Position numbers and translations under genes: made by a program
Assembly: GCA_948474755.1 (NCBI GenBank)
Contig: CAOLHI010000562.1
Span: 1 to 64,000 of the forward strand
DNA length: 64,000 nt
Direction: 5' to 3'
Source of the DNA: Ctenosaura bakeri
Lineage: Eukaryota > Chordata > Lepidosauria > Squamata > Iguanidae
Shown: positions 33,419-43,645 of the stretch, piece by piece
Position numbering within the stretch: the stretch's first letter is position 1
Layout of the letters: the number at the start of each line of letters is the position of its first letter
The notes under the pieces: generated by a model
Seen by the model: the letters and a program-made list of their open reading frames with translations, nothing else
Told to the model about the DNA's origin: nothing
Databases searched by the model: none

Positions 33419-34325
33419 TGTTACCATGTTTTCTGGAGGTCCTGGAAGGAACACCTAAATGTGCTCTCAATTATATAAGTTGGAGAAATTAGCACAGAGC
33501 ACAAGCTAGCAATACGAGAGGCAGGGCAATGGAACGAGATCTTTTACCCAATGTCTACGGGGTCAGGCCAAGTCAAGGAGCAAACAGAAGTGAAATAATA
33601 ATAATTGTTTTTATTAAAATACAATCAAACAGTGTATGCAACACACTCGTACAGATAACTAAAGAAATAATGGTTGGAATGGGATAGAGGGATTTTTAGA
33701 GGAGTTGTTGGTTTGGGTGATACTACACCTGTCCTGAAGCCCGGATAGTCTGCAGCAGAAGTTCGGAGATATGGAGTCTTAGTACGTGGGATTGAGGGGA
33801 AGGCTTGCCAAGCAAAGCAGCAGCAAGGCTGGATGGAAGTCGGAAGCGATCCAAGGAAGCTCACAAAGTCAGGGGGTTTTATAGGGGAAAATGTAGCCAC
33901 AGGTTAGTCTTTACTTGGGGAGAACAATGAGTTTTGGGCTGGAGACAAAGCCTTTGAAAGGTCAGAATTTAGCATGATTGAGTTAGGTCTGAATTGACAA
34001 AGGAGTAGACAGTATGCAAACGCAGAGTGCTTGACAGATGAGGATTCTCCTAACCAAGCTGCCTGCTCGGGGCAGGGAGTTCTTTGTAAGTAGCATGCAT
34101 ACATACTAGAGTACTTGCCTTTGAGGTCTCCTGAAAGCGGCGGGATGCTATTTCTGGCCAGCCTGTATTGTTTGGAATATTACAGTGATTAGTGGCTGTG
34201 CCTGTCTACGAGCTTGTCCGAGGGACATTGCAGCACGTGCAGAGGAATAGGTAAAGAAGGCCAAATTATTGATATCAAAGTGATATCTAATATCCCACAA
34301 ATCCGGGCTAGCAACTGCAGTAACA
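33419..34325 (-). mobile_element. Solo LTR, family alpha, copy 2
   Basis: A 907-bp minus-strand LTR with left edge TGTTACCATG and right edge AACTGCAGTAACA. AGTC at 33415-33418 and 34326-34329 is a perfect 4-bp TSD. It shares with copy 1 the GATATCAAAGTGATATC signature (34271-34287), a TATA region, a polyadenylation signal and the U5 block GACGGGGTC-type/TACCC. No internal genes. It inserted at or beside the axis of the Penelope inverted pair. Confidence 0.9.
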
Positions 34326-34782
34326 AGTCCCAGTGTACAGACCAACCAAGAAAATTCAACAAATGATATGTTCAGCAAAGGACAGAAGGGATCCTCTAAC
34401 TTCTGCTGGAGTATACCACATACTTTGCAGCTGTGGGCATCATTCTCCAGACCCTGGAGGTCCCTCTACAGGGAACAACACAATGAGCTGCTAATGTACT
34501 TAATGTACTGTTATATATATATCCCTTGACTAACAATACAACCCTGGGGGATATCCCATTTAACAATAGGCCAACTGTAACACATGCAAATTGCTCCCTC
34601 CCATTCAGGGGACTACACAAGTATATATACTCTGTTTCACTTCCATGCCACCATATCCTCTGAAGATGCCAGCCACAGATGCAGGCAAAACATCAGGAGA
34701 AAATACTAATAGAACATGGCCTCAAAACATGGAAAACCCACAAAAAAACCTATGGATTCCAGCCGTGAAAGCCTTCGACTTC
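34326..34782 (+). mobile_element. Penelope-like element, right arm (inverted)
   Basis: The plus strand encodes D-P-L-T-S-A-G-V-Y-H-I-L-C-S-C-G-H (34385-34435), the GIY-YIG nuclease start. It then jumps by deletion to CCAGACCCTGGAGG and the pseudo-LTR. The pseudo-LTR (about 34455-34782) is the reverse complement of 32815-33110 at high identity, for example ATATCCCxxTTTAACAATAGG and CATTCAGGGGACTACACAAG. The outer end GAAAGCCTTCGACTTC is the canonical Penelope terminus in squamates. Confidence 0.82.
34656..34700 (+). ncRNA. Degenerate hammerhead-like motif, inverted copy
   Basis: CTGAAGA (34660-34666), T, then GCCAGC / GCAGGC forming a six-position helix with one A-A mismatch, then AAAA in place of GAAA. 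Loss of the first G of GAAA should abolish hammerhead activity. It is homologous to 32861-32905. Confidence 0.45.
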
Positions 34783-35067
34783 ACTGAGCACTTCGTAATT
34801 TCTCAATGTGTGAGGATTTTCCTAAACAGCTTTCTCCTCCACCATTAATATGACTATGAGAAGGAAAAGAGCTTTATCACTACAAAATTTGAATAACATA
34901 CCTCACTTCAAACAGTGTAAAGTGAATGATTTACTGTTCAGCAGCCTCCCTTGTCCAGTTCTCCAGAAGCAGAAATTCCACTGTCTAACAGGTTTGTTCC
35001 TCTCGCAGAAGGAGGTGATGAAGCAAATGAGTTTCCACCAGGATCCACTGATATCTCTCATATGTAT

Positions 35068-36190
35068 GAATCAATGAGAAAAAATATGGACAAAGGATGT
35101 TAAAAATATACTTTCCTATGATCTTCAAGAAAATTATTATAAAAGGATGTACCACCAGTATTTGATGCCAGAGAGATTTGCAAAGATATATAAAGATAAG
35201 AAGAATAAATGCTGGAAATGCCAAGATCAGGTTGGATCTTTGTGCCATATGTGGTGGACTTGTGAAAAAGTTAAACAATTTTTGCTTAAGATACAGAATG
35301 TGATGCAAAAGATCCTGAAAGCTCAAATATCTAAGAATCCTGAATTATATTTACTAGGAATTTATATTATAAATTTATTATATCTACTAGAATACAACCA
35401 TTGATAAGAAACAACAGAAACTGGTGCAACATATGTTACTGGCAGCAAAACTAGTATGTGCAAAGTATCAGGAAAAGTTGGAAATACCATCAATGAAAGA
35501 ATGGTTTAATAGATTGTTGAGAACAGTTGAAACTGAAAATCTTATATACTGGTTAAAGGGTGAGAAAGATGAATTTTCTTCTGGAAAGAAATGTTTGGTT
35601 AACTACATAAAGAAAAATGAGGGTGAATTGGTGACAACAGTTTTTTGTATTTGTTTATATTCTTAAGCTCTGACTCATTCTTTTTACTACTACATGAGAA
35701 GTGTTATACAAAAATATTAGATGATTCTACTTTGTTGCTATTTTTGGTTTGAATATTATGATGTCGATATTTAGACTATAAAGGTATGATACCATTTTTT
35801 AGAAGCAATTTAACTCAAGAGAATAGCAGTAATTGTGCATTATTGATCATTATTATTTTTTATTATTTTTTTATTAAGTAGATGAACCATCTTTTGTGTA
35901 TCGGGATAAGATTATAAATACTATCAATGATAAAGTCATCTTAAATTTTATAGGAATGATTTAATAGTTAAGTACAAGTATTTACTAAGATCTGTTTGCA
36001 ATAAGGGCAGGAAACAATTTTTAGTTATTTGTAGTCTGTTTTTTGTTCATTGTAGCTTTTGTTAGATGTTTGTAGTTTTGTTATGTATTTTTTTATTTTA
36101 TTTGCATTGTATTATCATCATATTATTACTATTATGTATTTGTAGTTTTATGTATTGTTATGTAGTATTGTTTGTTCTTTGCCTTTTTTT
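35068..36190 (+). pseudogene. L1-C ORF2 carboxyl terminus and 3' region
   Basis: The frame 35147-35404 carries M-P-E-R-F-A-K-I-Y-K-D, then CWKCQDQVGSLCHMWWTCEK and N-P-E-L-Y-L-L. The next frame (35424-35666) carries Q-H-M-L-L-A-A-K-L-V-C-A-K-Y and ends with N-Y-I-K-K-N, as L1-B does. An AT-rich 3' region follows to about 36190. Confidence 0.85.
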
Positions 36191-36194
36191 GTTT

Positions 36195-36226
36195 TCTGTC
36201 TCTGTCTCTGTCTCTCTCTCTCTACA

Positions 36227-36283
<57 letters not shown>
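36195..36283. repeat. Compound (TCTG)(TC)(TA)(CA) microsatellite
   Basis: Four successive simple repeats directly after the L1-C 3' end, perhaps grown from its A-rich tail. Confidence 0.92.
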
Positions 36284-36324
36284 TTATACATATATAAATA
36301 TAGATATATACGCACATACACAAT

Positions 36325-36840
36325 CCTTCCTCCACATTTGTGAGTTTGACACTTGGAAATTTGAAAATTTGATTATTTGTTAGGCATATGTTTGCATCCC
36401 CTCCATTTTCCTTCTCTCATTCCTTGCATTCGTCACCCCAAACTTGCTAGGCTTGTCTTTAAAATGGACTCTTTTTTTCCGTTTTGGGTGAGCAAATCCC
36501 CCCTCTCATTGCTGAAGGTGTGGTCTCTCTGCCATGTAGCTGCACATTCTACTATGTATTGGCTGTTGATTGGTCCGGTGCTCTCTTTGCTCCTACCCCT
36601 CTATTTTCAAGATGGCTGTCAGAAGTAATTAGAATTCCAAAACTCCCCTCTTCTCTATCTGAGGGGAAAATATCAGTAAGGCTTTTTGGTTGACTTTTTT
36701 CTCCCTGCCACCACCAACACTGTGGCCAAAGGCAAAGGGATGGGAGCTCCAGAGGGGAATAGTGGAGAGGGGAAGTTATTCACAGTTTTTCCACTTCAAC
36801 AAGGGTTCTGTGCCCTGAACCCTCGTGAATGTGGAGGGAC
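36325..36840. mobile_element. Pogo/Tigger-like non-autonomous DNA transposon, copy 1
   Basis: Left CCTTCCTCCACATTTGTGAG (36325-36344) and right CTCGTGAATGTGGAGGGAC (36822-36840) are imperfect inverted repeats. The left 40 bp, including GTTTGAC and GATTTGATTATTTG, matches the better preserved element at 45024. The interior is non-coding. The terminal CAGT and TA bases are eroded. Confidence 0.6.
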
Positions 36841-36849
36841 TACTCTCTA

Positions 36850-38740
36850 TATATTGTAATTATGATGTATGATATTGTATTTGCAACTTCAAAAGCACTA
36901 GCTCACAGTCCAGCACCAGTCATTGGCAACTAACCTAAGAGCTGACAACTCCAGATGGAAACGTTTATCAGAAGAGCCAAAAAAATTCAGTAGGGTTTAG
37001 ACCAGTTTAGAAGCATGGGTGGGCTTCTGTGTCCTGGTGAGACTTTACACACAAAGCCATAACGTATGTGCAAAGAAGGCCTGCTCCCTCACACTCATCT
37101 ATGAAACATGCAGGATAGAGACAACTGTTTATGAGGATCATTACTGGAAGTTTAAATTTGTTATCTGTTATAACCAGAGCCCAACTGAAAATGGTACCAG
37201 AATGTTTGCATGCCTTTGTAAGTTGGGGTGTAATGCTGCACCAGTTTTATTGTTGTCTTTTCATAACATGTCAAGCATTTTAAAAAGCCATTAAAATGAA
37301 GCTGTGGGTGATTAGGAGGGTGTTTTCCCATAACTGATGGTGCTTGGGAAGATTATTTCAATATTCATGAAAAAATTATTCCTATAAACTGTTTTCTATA
37401 TGTTAAGAACCTTTTATCAAACCCAGAAGACGACAAAGAGACAGATATCGTTTCTGTTCTAGACCTGTTCTGTCACAGTAGAACAGGAACACCTGTGGAG
37501 TGTAAATCCCCACCAGCATACTTATCTTTGTGGTTGGGGTGCACAAGCTGTTGCTTCTTCCCTGGATGTGCCAGGGCAGTCAGACTGTGCCCACATCATC
37601 ATCTGACCATAGACTGTGCTTGCAATCAATATGGCTAATCAGTGAATAAAGTGCAGTCCTTGTTCCCTTGTACAAGGGTTACTCCACCATATGTCACCAA
37701 TAGGATCCTGTCCATGGTCACCCTGATTTAGGCATGCCTTCTTTGGTCCCAATCTTATATAGTATTATTGACACTGAAGGCATTGTCGTTCTTTGCAACA
37801 ATCACTCCTTTGTTGTCTGACTTCTCACTTGTGTGAACTCTTACACTTGACTATCAGGGAAACTGATTTTGCAAGTAGCTGTTACTGCCAAGAGACTAGT
37901 TCTGCAGAACTGAAAGGCCAAGAAGTTGTCTCCAATCAGATGATGGATGGAGCACTTCTCTGCTCTTTCTAGGAATAAATTCACCATATGGGATCAAAAG
38001 AATGTGGACACACGTCAAGTAGTCTTTGACTCCTAGTCATCAAATGCAGAAGGCAGCATCAAGAATATAGTTTTAATGTATTTAAATACTGGCTCTACAA
38101 AGTCCTGCTACACTGCTTCCTGAAAGTGACTCTGGTTTCTCAAAGTCTATGTAAATGAAGTATAATTTCAGGAAGATCCTACCAGGCTGGCAAGGCTTTG
38201 AGTGTGATCCTGAAGGTGGACTGTGAAGACCAGCCAACTTAGAAGATAGTTGTGAGAGGAACAGGCCACTAGGTAATGAACTGGCCATAACAAATATGCA
38301 CAGATACAGTAAAAGTATTACATAGAAACCTCTAAGCCAAAAATTGTGAAACCAAATAAACCAGGCACAAAATGAATCAACAATGTGTCCAAAAACATTC
38401 AAGACATGGTTTCCACAAAATAGCAGCAATGAAAATACCTAGTGAACCTCCTTGCCAAGTGAGCTATAATAGAAATTGATAGCCAAATTAGGCATGCTGT
38501 TATTCATGTTATTTGGCCTTCTGTGATCTGTTAAAAAAGAAGGGAGGAGGGGGGGAATTGGGCTTGTGGCATGCAGGAGATTTGCATCATCTTCAACATA
38601 AAATGTCATGAATTTGGCTCAGCCCCACTCCACCCATAGCCACATAACAGCTACCATTTTTAATCAAATGATACAAGAAAGCTAAATGCTGTGAATCATA
38701 ACACATTGGTAGTTTGCCAGTTCTCTTTCTCTCAGTTTTT
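36850..38740. other. No recognised feature
   Basis: About 1.9 kb with no family hallmark. It is a candidate for old host intergenic DNA. Short frames, the longest about 115 codons, lack known domains. Confidence 0.4.
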
Positions 38741-38744
38741 CTTT

Positions 38745-39005
38745 AAATTATTTCTATATCGCCTTTCAGCTCACAAGGGCTCCTGAGAGGCTAAACAAAT
38801 AAAAAACCATTTTTAATTCAAACAATACAAAGATAAATATATTTTAAAACACATTAAAATAAAATACTCTACAAAAACCCCTAAAAGCAGTCTAAAAACA
38901 GTTCTAGAATCCAGTTTTGAAAAAGTTAAAACAGCAGTTTCAAACACTGAATGCCATGCTCTTTTGGCTGCTGGCAGGAAGCTTAAAAGAGATGGGGCCA
39001 ACCTA
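38745..39005 (-). mobile_element. LINE 3' tail, L2/CR1-like
   Basis: Reverse-complemented, this ends CTGAAAGGCG then ATATAGAAATAATTT, preceded by TTTTAAT-rich sequence. That is the familiar squamate LINE tail pattern of a short GC box (GAGxxxGGCGG), ATATAAATA and an A/T-rich body. It is comparable to 41733-41944. Clade assignment is tentative. Confidence 0.4.
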
Positions 39006-39171
39006 ACCTTCCCGGATAGGGAGTTCTTGACTTGGAATAAAGGAAACCTCCTCCATTTGCCTGCCTTCTCCTAACCTATCCCAAATCATCACAGAAGTAG
39101 AAAGAAGGATACAGAAGACGCTAGAAAGAGAACACCTCCTCTTTCCTTTTACTTAACTACACAAGGGCCTT

Positions 39172-39572
39172 TTCCACACATTACCTTATCGCGGAGGTGG
39201 GGGGTGCCATTTGCGCAAGCAGGTTCTTGCATGAGGCACTCTCTAAGCTGCTCCTTCATCTCGCAGCTGGCTTCCTGGTCGCACGACTGCCCCGCCCCTT
39301 CCTTCCGCAGTGCAGCCTGAGAGCTGTAGGCTGTGCTGGGGCAGGAAGCACGACTGACGCGCTTGGGACAACGTACCGCAGGTCAGGTAAGTGTGAGTGG
39401 GCCCTGGGAGCATTGCGTGACTGCGCAGCATTTTCGGCTTAGAGCCAAAAATAAAAAAATCCGTGCGCAGCCCGCTTTAAGCTCGTGAGTGTCGTGTAAA
39501 TGGGAGTGCGTTGTATGGACCGCCGCTCCCATTTACACGACGCTCAAAGGGCGCATGCAAAAAGGGCCTAGG
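39172..39572. mobile_element. GC-rich MITE (family G), copy 1
   Basis: A CpG-rich 400-bp block with ends AGGGCCTTTTCCACAC and, reverse-complemented, AGGCCCTTTTTGCATG. It shares with 44527-44957 the segments CAGTGCAGCCTG, GGAAGCACGACTGxC, GGTAAGTGTG and AGCATTTTCGGCTT. It contains a perfect 16-bp hairpin (39491-39506 with 39526-39541). It is non-coding; the superfamily is unknown. Confidence 0.7.
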
Positions 39573-40519
39573 TTTACACAATTACACAAGGCCACCATGT
39601 AACAGGCTCCTCATGGCACTGCTCTTTGTTGCTCCTAAGGCAATGTCTGATACCGGCACAGACGGCAGGGTCTCAAAATAAGATCAAAGGACAGGATTCT
39701 ATGCTACTTACAGGGTGGAAAATTGCTCCCTGGCACATCTTGAGGTTCCAGACCATATAGGCTTATAAATATAACAATCGGTACTTTGAATCACATAGTA
39801 AAGTGCATAACAAGTACAGTAAATCAAAACTGTTTTCTATATGTACCTGACTTCTGCTTTTGCTTCTGCTGCTATATTTAATCACAAAAGATGGAGGCAG
39901 GGAAGCAACGGATTGATTCACTAAGTCAGTGCTGTGGCTGAAAAGCAGGAGTGAAAATTGCATATGCCCTAATTTTCTGGTTTTCCTACAGCAGAGCACT
40001 CTGCTTTTACATGATCAGATTGAGTGAAAAGGAGTCCGTAGGTTAATGTGCTTGTCATTCAAATCACCATCCACACACAAACCCAGGTTGGCACATTCCC
40101 TTCCCAAATAGCAAAGTGTAGAAAGAAACACCCGTCTCCCTCTCCCTCTCTCTCAGACACACACACAGAGAGGGGGGAAGGGAGGGAAGGAGGGCAGGCG
40201 GGAGAAGGAGAGGAAGAGAGAGAGAGGTGAATTGCTTTCCTAATTACATTTAACAGACTTATGTTCTTTCCAGGCTGCTTTCAACTCAAAAATCATTGCC
40301 ATTTACTAATTGGAGAGACTTGTTCACTCTGACAGACGCATCATTTAAATGGCTTGGGTTTCATTTTCACTGTTCTGCTAAGAAGCACATTGCTATCTTC
40401 AGTCTAATGTCTTAACTTCTTCTAATTTAGACTGGTCACTTGAGTTCAAAGTAGATGTGTGTGAATGCAGTTAACATGTGTGAACACAGTTAACAGGAAC
40501 ACTAGGACCTTGAGCTTAG
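39573..40519. other. Unrecognised, with CT/GA low complexity at 40130-40227
   Basis: CT-rich then CA and GA-rich tracts lie at 40130-40227. No gene is recognised. Confidence 0.45.
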
Positions 40520-41393
40520 CTTCCCCTTCCTTAGGGTTATAGAAGAAGAAGAAATTGAAAGATTCTATGACCGATTCAAGGAGGAAATTGACCATGTACC
40601 AAAACAGGACTTCTTGTTAATCATAGGTAATAGAAATGCAAAAGAAGAAAACAGAAGAGAATCAATGATTGTAGGAAAATTTGGCCTAGGATCAAAAAAT
40701 GAAGCAGCAAAATAACTGACTGAATTTTGCAAGGACAATAGTTTGATCATCACAAACACATTTTTCAAGCAAACAAAAAGACAACTGTACATGGGCATCA
40801 CCTGATGGCCAATATAGAAATCAAATAGACTACATAATTGGAATCAAAAAATGGTGAACCTCTATTCTCAATCCAAAAACAAGACCAGGATTGGGGAACA
40901 AACCATGAACGGCTAATACCAAAAGTCAGAGTAAAACTAAAGAAGAACACCACATCAACCATTGTGACAAAATATAGTCTGAGGAACATTCTTTTAGATT
41001 TGTATAATTAAGCCTAATTGACTAGAAGGCAGAAGAACTCTGGTCTAAAGCCAGGGACAATTTGATGGAAGAATGCAAAAAGACACTATTTGCAGCCAGA
41101 AAGAAAGAAAAGCCCCACTGAATATAAAGGTCTTCAAGCAGTTCAGTTAAGGACAGATTTGAAGCAAAAGCAAAAGGTGACAGAAATAGGATAAGAACCT
41201 TGAGTGCAACTGTTCAATAACTTGTGTGCAAGTACAAGAAGAAATACTGTAATACTCAATGCAGAGAAAGTAGAGCTGCCTGAAGCTACAGAGGCAGAAT
41301 CTACTCTAGTTCTAATTAAAATCTGACAACAAATATAAAAAACAAAAGAATGGCCCACAGATTGGAAATGCTCGATATAAATTCCAATCCTTT
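40520..41393 (+). pseudogene. RTE/BovB endonuclease and linker
   Basis: Plus-strand frames encode I-E-R-F-Y-D-R-F, then D-F-L-L-I-I-G-N-R-N-A, where G-D-x-N-A is expected, so the catalytic Asp is replaced by Asn. Next are G-K-F-G-L-G, L-T-E-F-C, I-T-N-T-F-F-K-Q, W-A-S-P-D-G-Q-Y-R-N-Q-I-D-Y-I-I and T-R-P-G-L-G-N-K-P-x-T. This is the APE endonuclease of RTE. Sequence from 41275 jumps to the I-x-Q-Q-x-W region, an internal deletion, before the MITE at 41394. Confidence 0.82.
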
Positions 41394-41520
41394 AGGGCTT
41401 TTCCATACTACATTGCTACAGTGCTATTATTCCACTTTCAACATCCTGTGGAATTCTGGGGTTTGTAGTTTATTGAGGGCAAAGAGCACTCTGGCTGAGA
41501 ATTCTAAATGCCCCTCCCCA
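41394..41520. mobile_element. Palindromic MITE (family P), left half only
   Basis: It begins TTAGGGCTTTTCCATAC and continues CAGTGCTATTATTCCACTTT and CAACATCCTGTGGAATTCTG, matching the 50960 copy. The right arm is missing; the sequence stops directly at LTR alpha sequence. Confidence 0.75.
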
Positions 41521-41732
41521 TGCCTTTGAGGTCTCCTGAAGTGGCGGGACGGCTATTTCTGGCCAGCCTGTATTGTTTGGAATATTACAGCACTTAGTGG
41601 CCGTGCCTCTCTACGAGCTTGTCTGGGGGATCTCGCAGACATGTGGGGAGGGATGGTAGAAGAGAGCCAAATTATTGATATCAAAGTGATATCTAATGTT
41701 ACCCCAAGTGCGGCTTAGGAACTGCAGTAACA
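41521..41732 (-). mobile_element. Partial LTR, family alpha, copy 3
   Basis: About 212 bp of the U3 end, colinear with 34117-34325. It includes GCCTTTGAGGTCTCCTGAA, TTATTGATATCAAAGTGATA and the terminal AACTGCAGTAACA. The rest of the LTR is deleted at the junction with the MITE half. Confidence 0.85.
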
Positions 41733-41944
41733 GTTATTTATTACCTGCCTCTCCCCAAGGCTTGAGGAGGGGTAGAAAATATAGAACTAAAAAATCATAA
41801 CTAAAATACACTAAAACATATAATGATTAACACAAACATATTATGATTAAAATATATCATGATTAGAAGTACAATTAAAGTACAGTTAAAATGCAATTAA
41901 AAGTACAATTAAGAACAATTAAAAATACAATTAAAAATAGATTG
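41733..41944 (-). mobile_element. LINE 3' tail, L2/CR1-like
   Basis: The reverse complement ends CTTGGGGAGAGGCAGGTAAT then AAATAA, preceded by TTTTAATTG-type repeats. It is the same tail type as 38745-39005 and better preserved. It abuts the LTR alpha terminus. Confidence 0.5.
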
Positions 41945-42241
41945 AGTATGCTGAACACATACACAATCCTGGATTAGGCTTTGAGATAGGAGGAGTGAAA
42001 TCTGGAGGAAGGAACATCAACAGTTTAAGTTTAACAGCTTAATAGATTTATATAACTTTGAAGGAGACATGAAGAGATTGAACTGTTCAAAGATTTTCCA
42101 TTCCTTGGCTCAATCATTAATCAGAATGGAGATTGCAGTCAAGAAATCAGAAGATTAAGACTTGGAAGGGCAGCTACAAATGAACTAGACAAGATTGGGA
42201 AGTGTCAAGATATATCATTGAGCACTGAAATTATGACAGAC
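41945..42241 (+). pseudogene. RTE/BovB reverse transcriptase middle fragment
   Basis: This holds a G-G-R-N-I-N-S-L start followed by N-Q-N-G-D-C-S-Q-E-I-R-R-L-R-L-G-R-A-A and L-S-T-E-I-type sequence. It corresponds to the catalytic half of the minus-strand copy at 16480-16997. It stops at the LTR at 42242. Confidence 0.75.
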
Positions 42242-43225
42242 TGTAAGGCCCCGCTTTGGGGGTCCCCAATATCAGTATGGTTTGGATGGGCACCATACAT
42301 AATTGGCTTCATATGTAATTGGCAACACATTTTATTGGCTCTGATATCAAATTCAAGCCTGAAAGGTGACAAGAGAGGTCAAACTGAGCGAAGGAAAGAA
42401 TTTGACCGTAAATGTGAGAAGCATAGGTCAACTCCAAAATTCCTCCAGGTAAGACTGAGTCATTTGTCAGTCAAATACACATCATTCCTGTGGATAATAG
42501 GCTTAAATAGAAGCTGGAATTTTCCAGGGAATCCAACTGTGAGGAGTCCACAAGGACACTGATTGACAGATATCCATCCCTTGTACACCTGGATTCTTTC
42601 ATCTGTCCCCACAGCATCCCCAATAGACAGCTATTACAACATTCATCATGCCTTTGTCAATCAAAGCACTAAGCCCATCAACAGGCGAAAGACTCATTGT
42701 CCACAACAGGTTCCCTTTGTCTTGCATCTGGAACCTTCACAGCCACAAGCCGTTTTCAGGGTACAAATACCCCTGCTTTGAGGAGGCCCAGTGCAGTCTC
42801 TTGAAGATCTACCCGTCACTCTGCCCATGTGGCTCCTGAATGAGAACTGTCCTTAAGTCCTACCTAAGCCAAAATACATTTCTGCTCTTCACTACTCTTC
42901 TGGACTGATAATTATAAATTCCCGCAAATCCTTCAGCCTCTCTATATTTTTCCTCCCTGTCTCTTTCAGCTAGCTCTTGTGTGAATGTGTGATTGTGTGT
43001 ATCTTCTGTGCGTGTATTAGTGAATTCCCCTCAATAAAATCATTTTATTAAACAATTTTGCTTGGTTTTTGGCTTGGCCTGACCCCGTAAAAATTGGGTT
43101 TAAAGATTTCGCTAGGTTACCCTGCCTCTGGTAGTGCTACAGCTTGTGCTCTGGCTAATTCCCATTCCCCATTATTTGGAGCACATTGAGGTGTTCCCCA
43201 AGGGACCCCAGAAATCAGGGTAACA
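42242..43225 (+). mobile_element. Solo LTR, family alpha-like, copy 4
   Basis: A 984-bp LTR beginning TGTAAGGCCCC and ending CAGGGTAACA. Flanks are AGAC (42238-42241) and AGAT (43226-43229), a 4-bp duplication with one change. The 3' half matches alpha: AATAAAATCATTTTATTAAA, GGCCTGACCCCGTAAAAATT and TACCCTGCCTCTGG. The 5' half differs and lacks the paired GATATC. It is therefore a subfamily or recombinant. A TATAAAT lies near 42916. Confidence 0.85.
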
Positions 43226-43645
43226 AGATTATGCCATCATATTTCCAGTTTCAATGTATGGTTGTGAAAGCTGGACAGAGAAGAAAGCTGATAGAAAGAA
43301 AACCAACTCATTTGAACTATGGTGCTGGAGTTCTGTGGATACCATAGACTACTAGAAAGACCAATAAATGCATCCTAGAGCAAATCAAGCCTGAAGTCAA
43401 GATGACTAAATAGAGATTGTTGCACTTTGGACACATCATGAGAAGACACAACTCACTAGAAAAGACAAGAATGCTTGGAAAGGTGGAAGGAGTAGGAAAC
43501 CAGGAAGGCCACATTACTGATTGATAGACTCAATCCAGGAAGGCATGTCCCTGAATCTGCAAGGCCTGAGCAGGGCGGCTGAGGATGGGATCTCTTGATT
43601 CATAGGGTTGGCATAAGTTGTAAATGATTTGATGGTAGTTAACAA
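43226..43645 (+). pseudogene. RTE/BovB 3' end
   Basis: This resumes with a Y-F-Q-F-Q-C-M-V-V-K-A-G-Q-like frame of the post-RT region (GTATGGTTGTGAAAGCTGGA). It then encodes the F-E-L-W-C-W motif and reaches the terminal CATAGGGTTGGCATAAGTTG and GTTAACAA tail. It is the same element as 40520 and 41945. Confidence 0.8.

Larger units (their letters stand above)
32509..35057. mobile_element. Composite insertion in L1-C with 10-bp TSD
   Basis: TCATATGTAT occurs at 32499-32508 and again at 35058-35067. L1-C coding sequence is colinear if the intervening 2549 bp plus one copy is ignored. The outermost layer is about 570 bp (32509-32811 and 34791-35057) of unidentified sequence. It contains GATAAGATGGTGTTGGAGGC, reminiscent of an L1 5' leader, and a 75-codon frame starting MTMRRKRALSLQNLNN. 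The Penelope pair and a solo LTR lie inside it. Confidence 0.75.
26475..36190 (+). mobile_element. L1 LINE (L1-C), plus strand, heavily interrupted
   Basis: A degenerate LINE-1 laid out as 5' region (26475-27480), ORF2 endonuclease (27484-27823, continuing 28830-29200), linker and RT (29200-29710, then 30530-32508) and C-terminal domain with 3' region (35058-36190). ORF1 was not found. Insertions are a solo LTR (27824-28829), a reversed L1 tail (29712-30528) and a three-layer stack (32509-35057). ORF2 homology resumes after each. The 3' UTR ends before the TC/TA/CA microsatellite at 36195. Confidence 0.85.
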
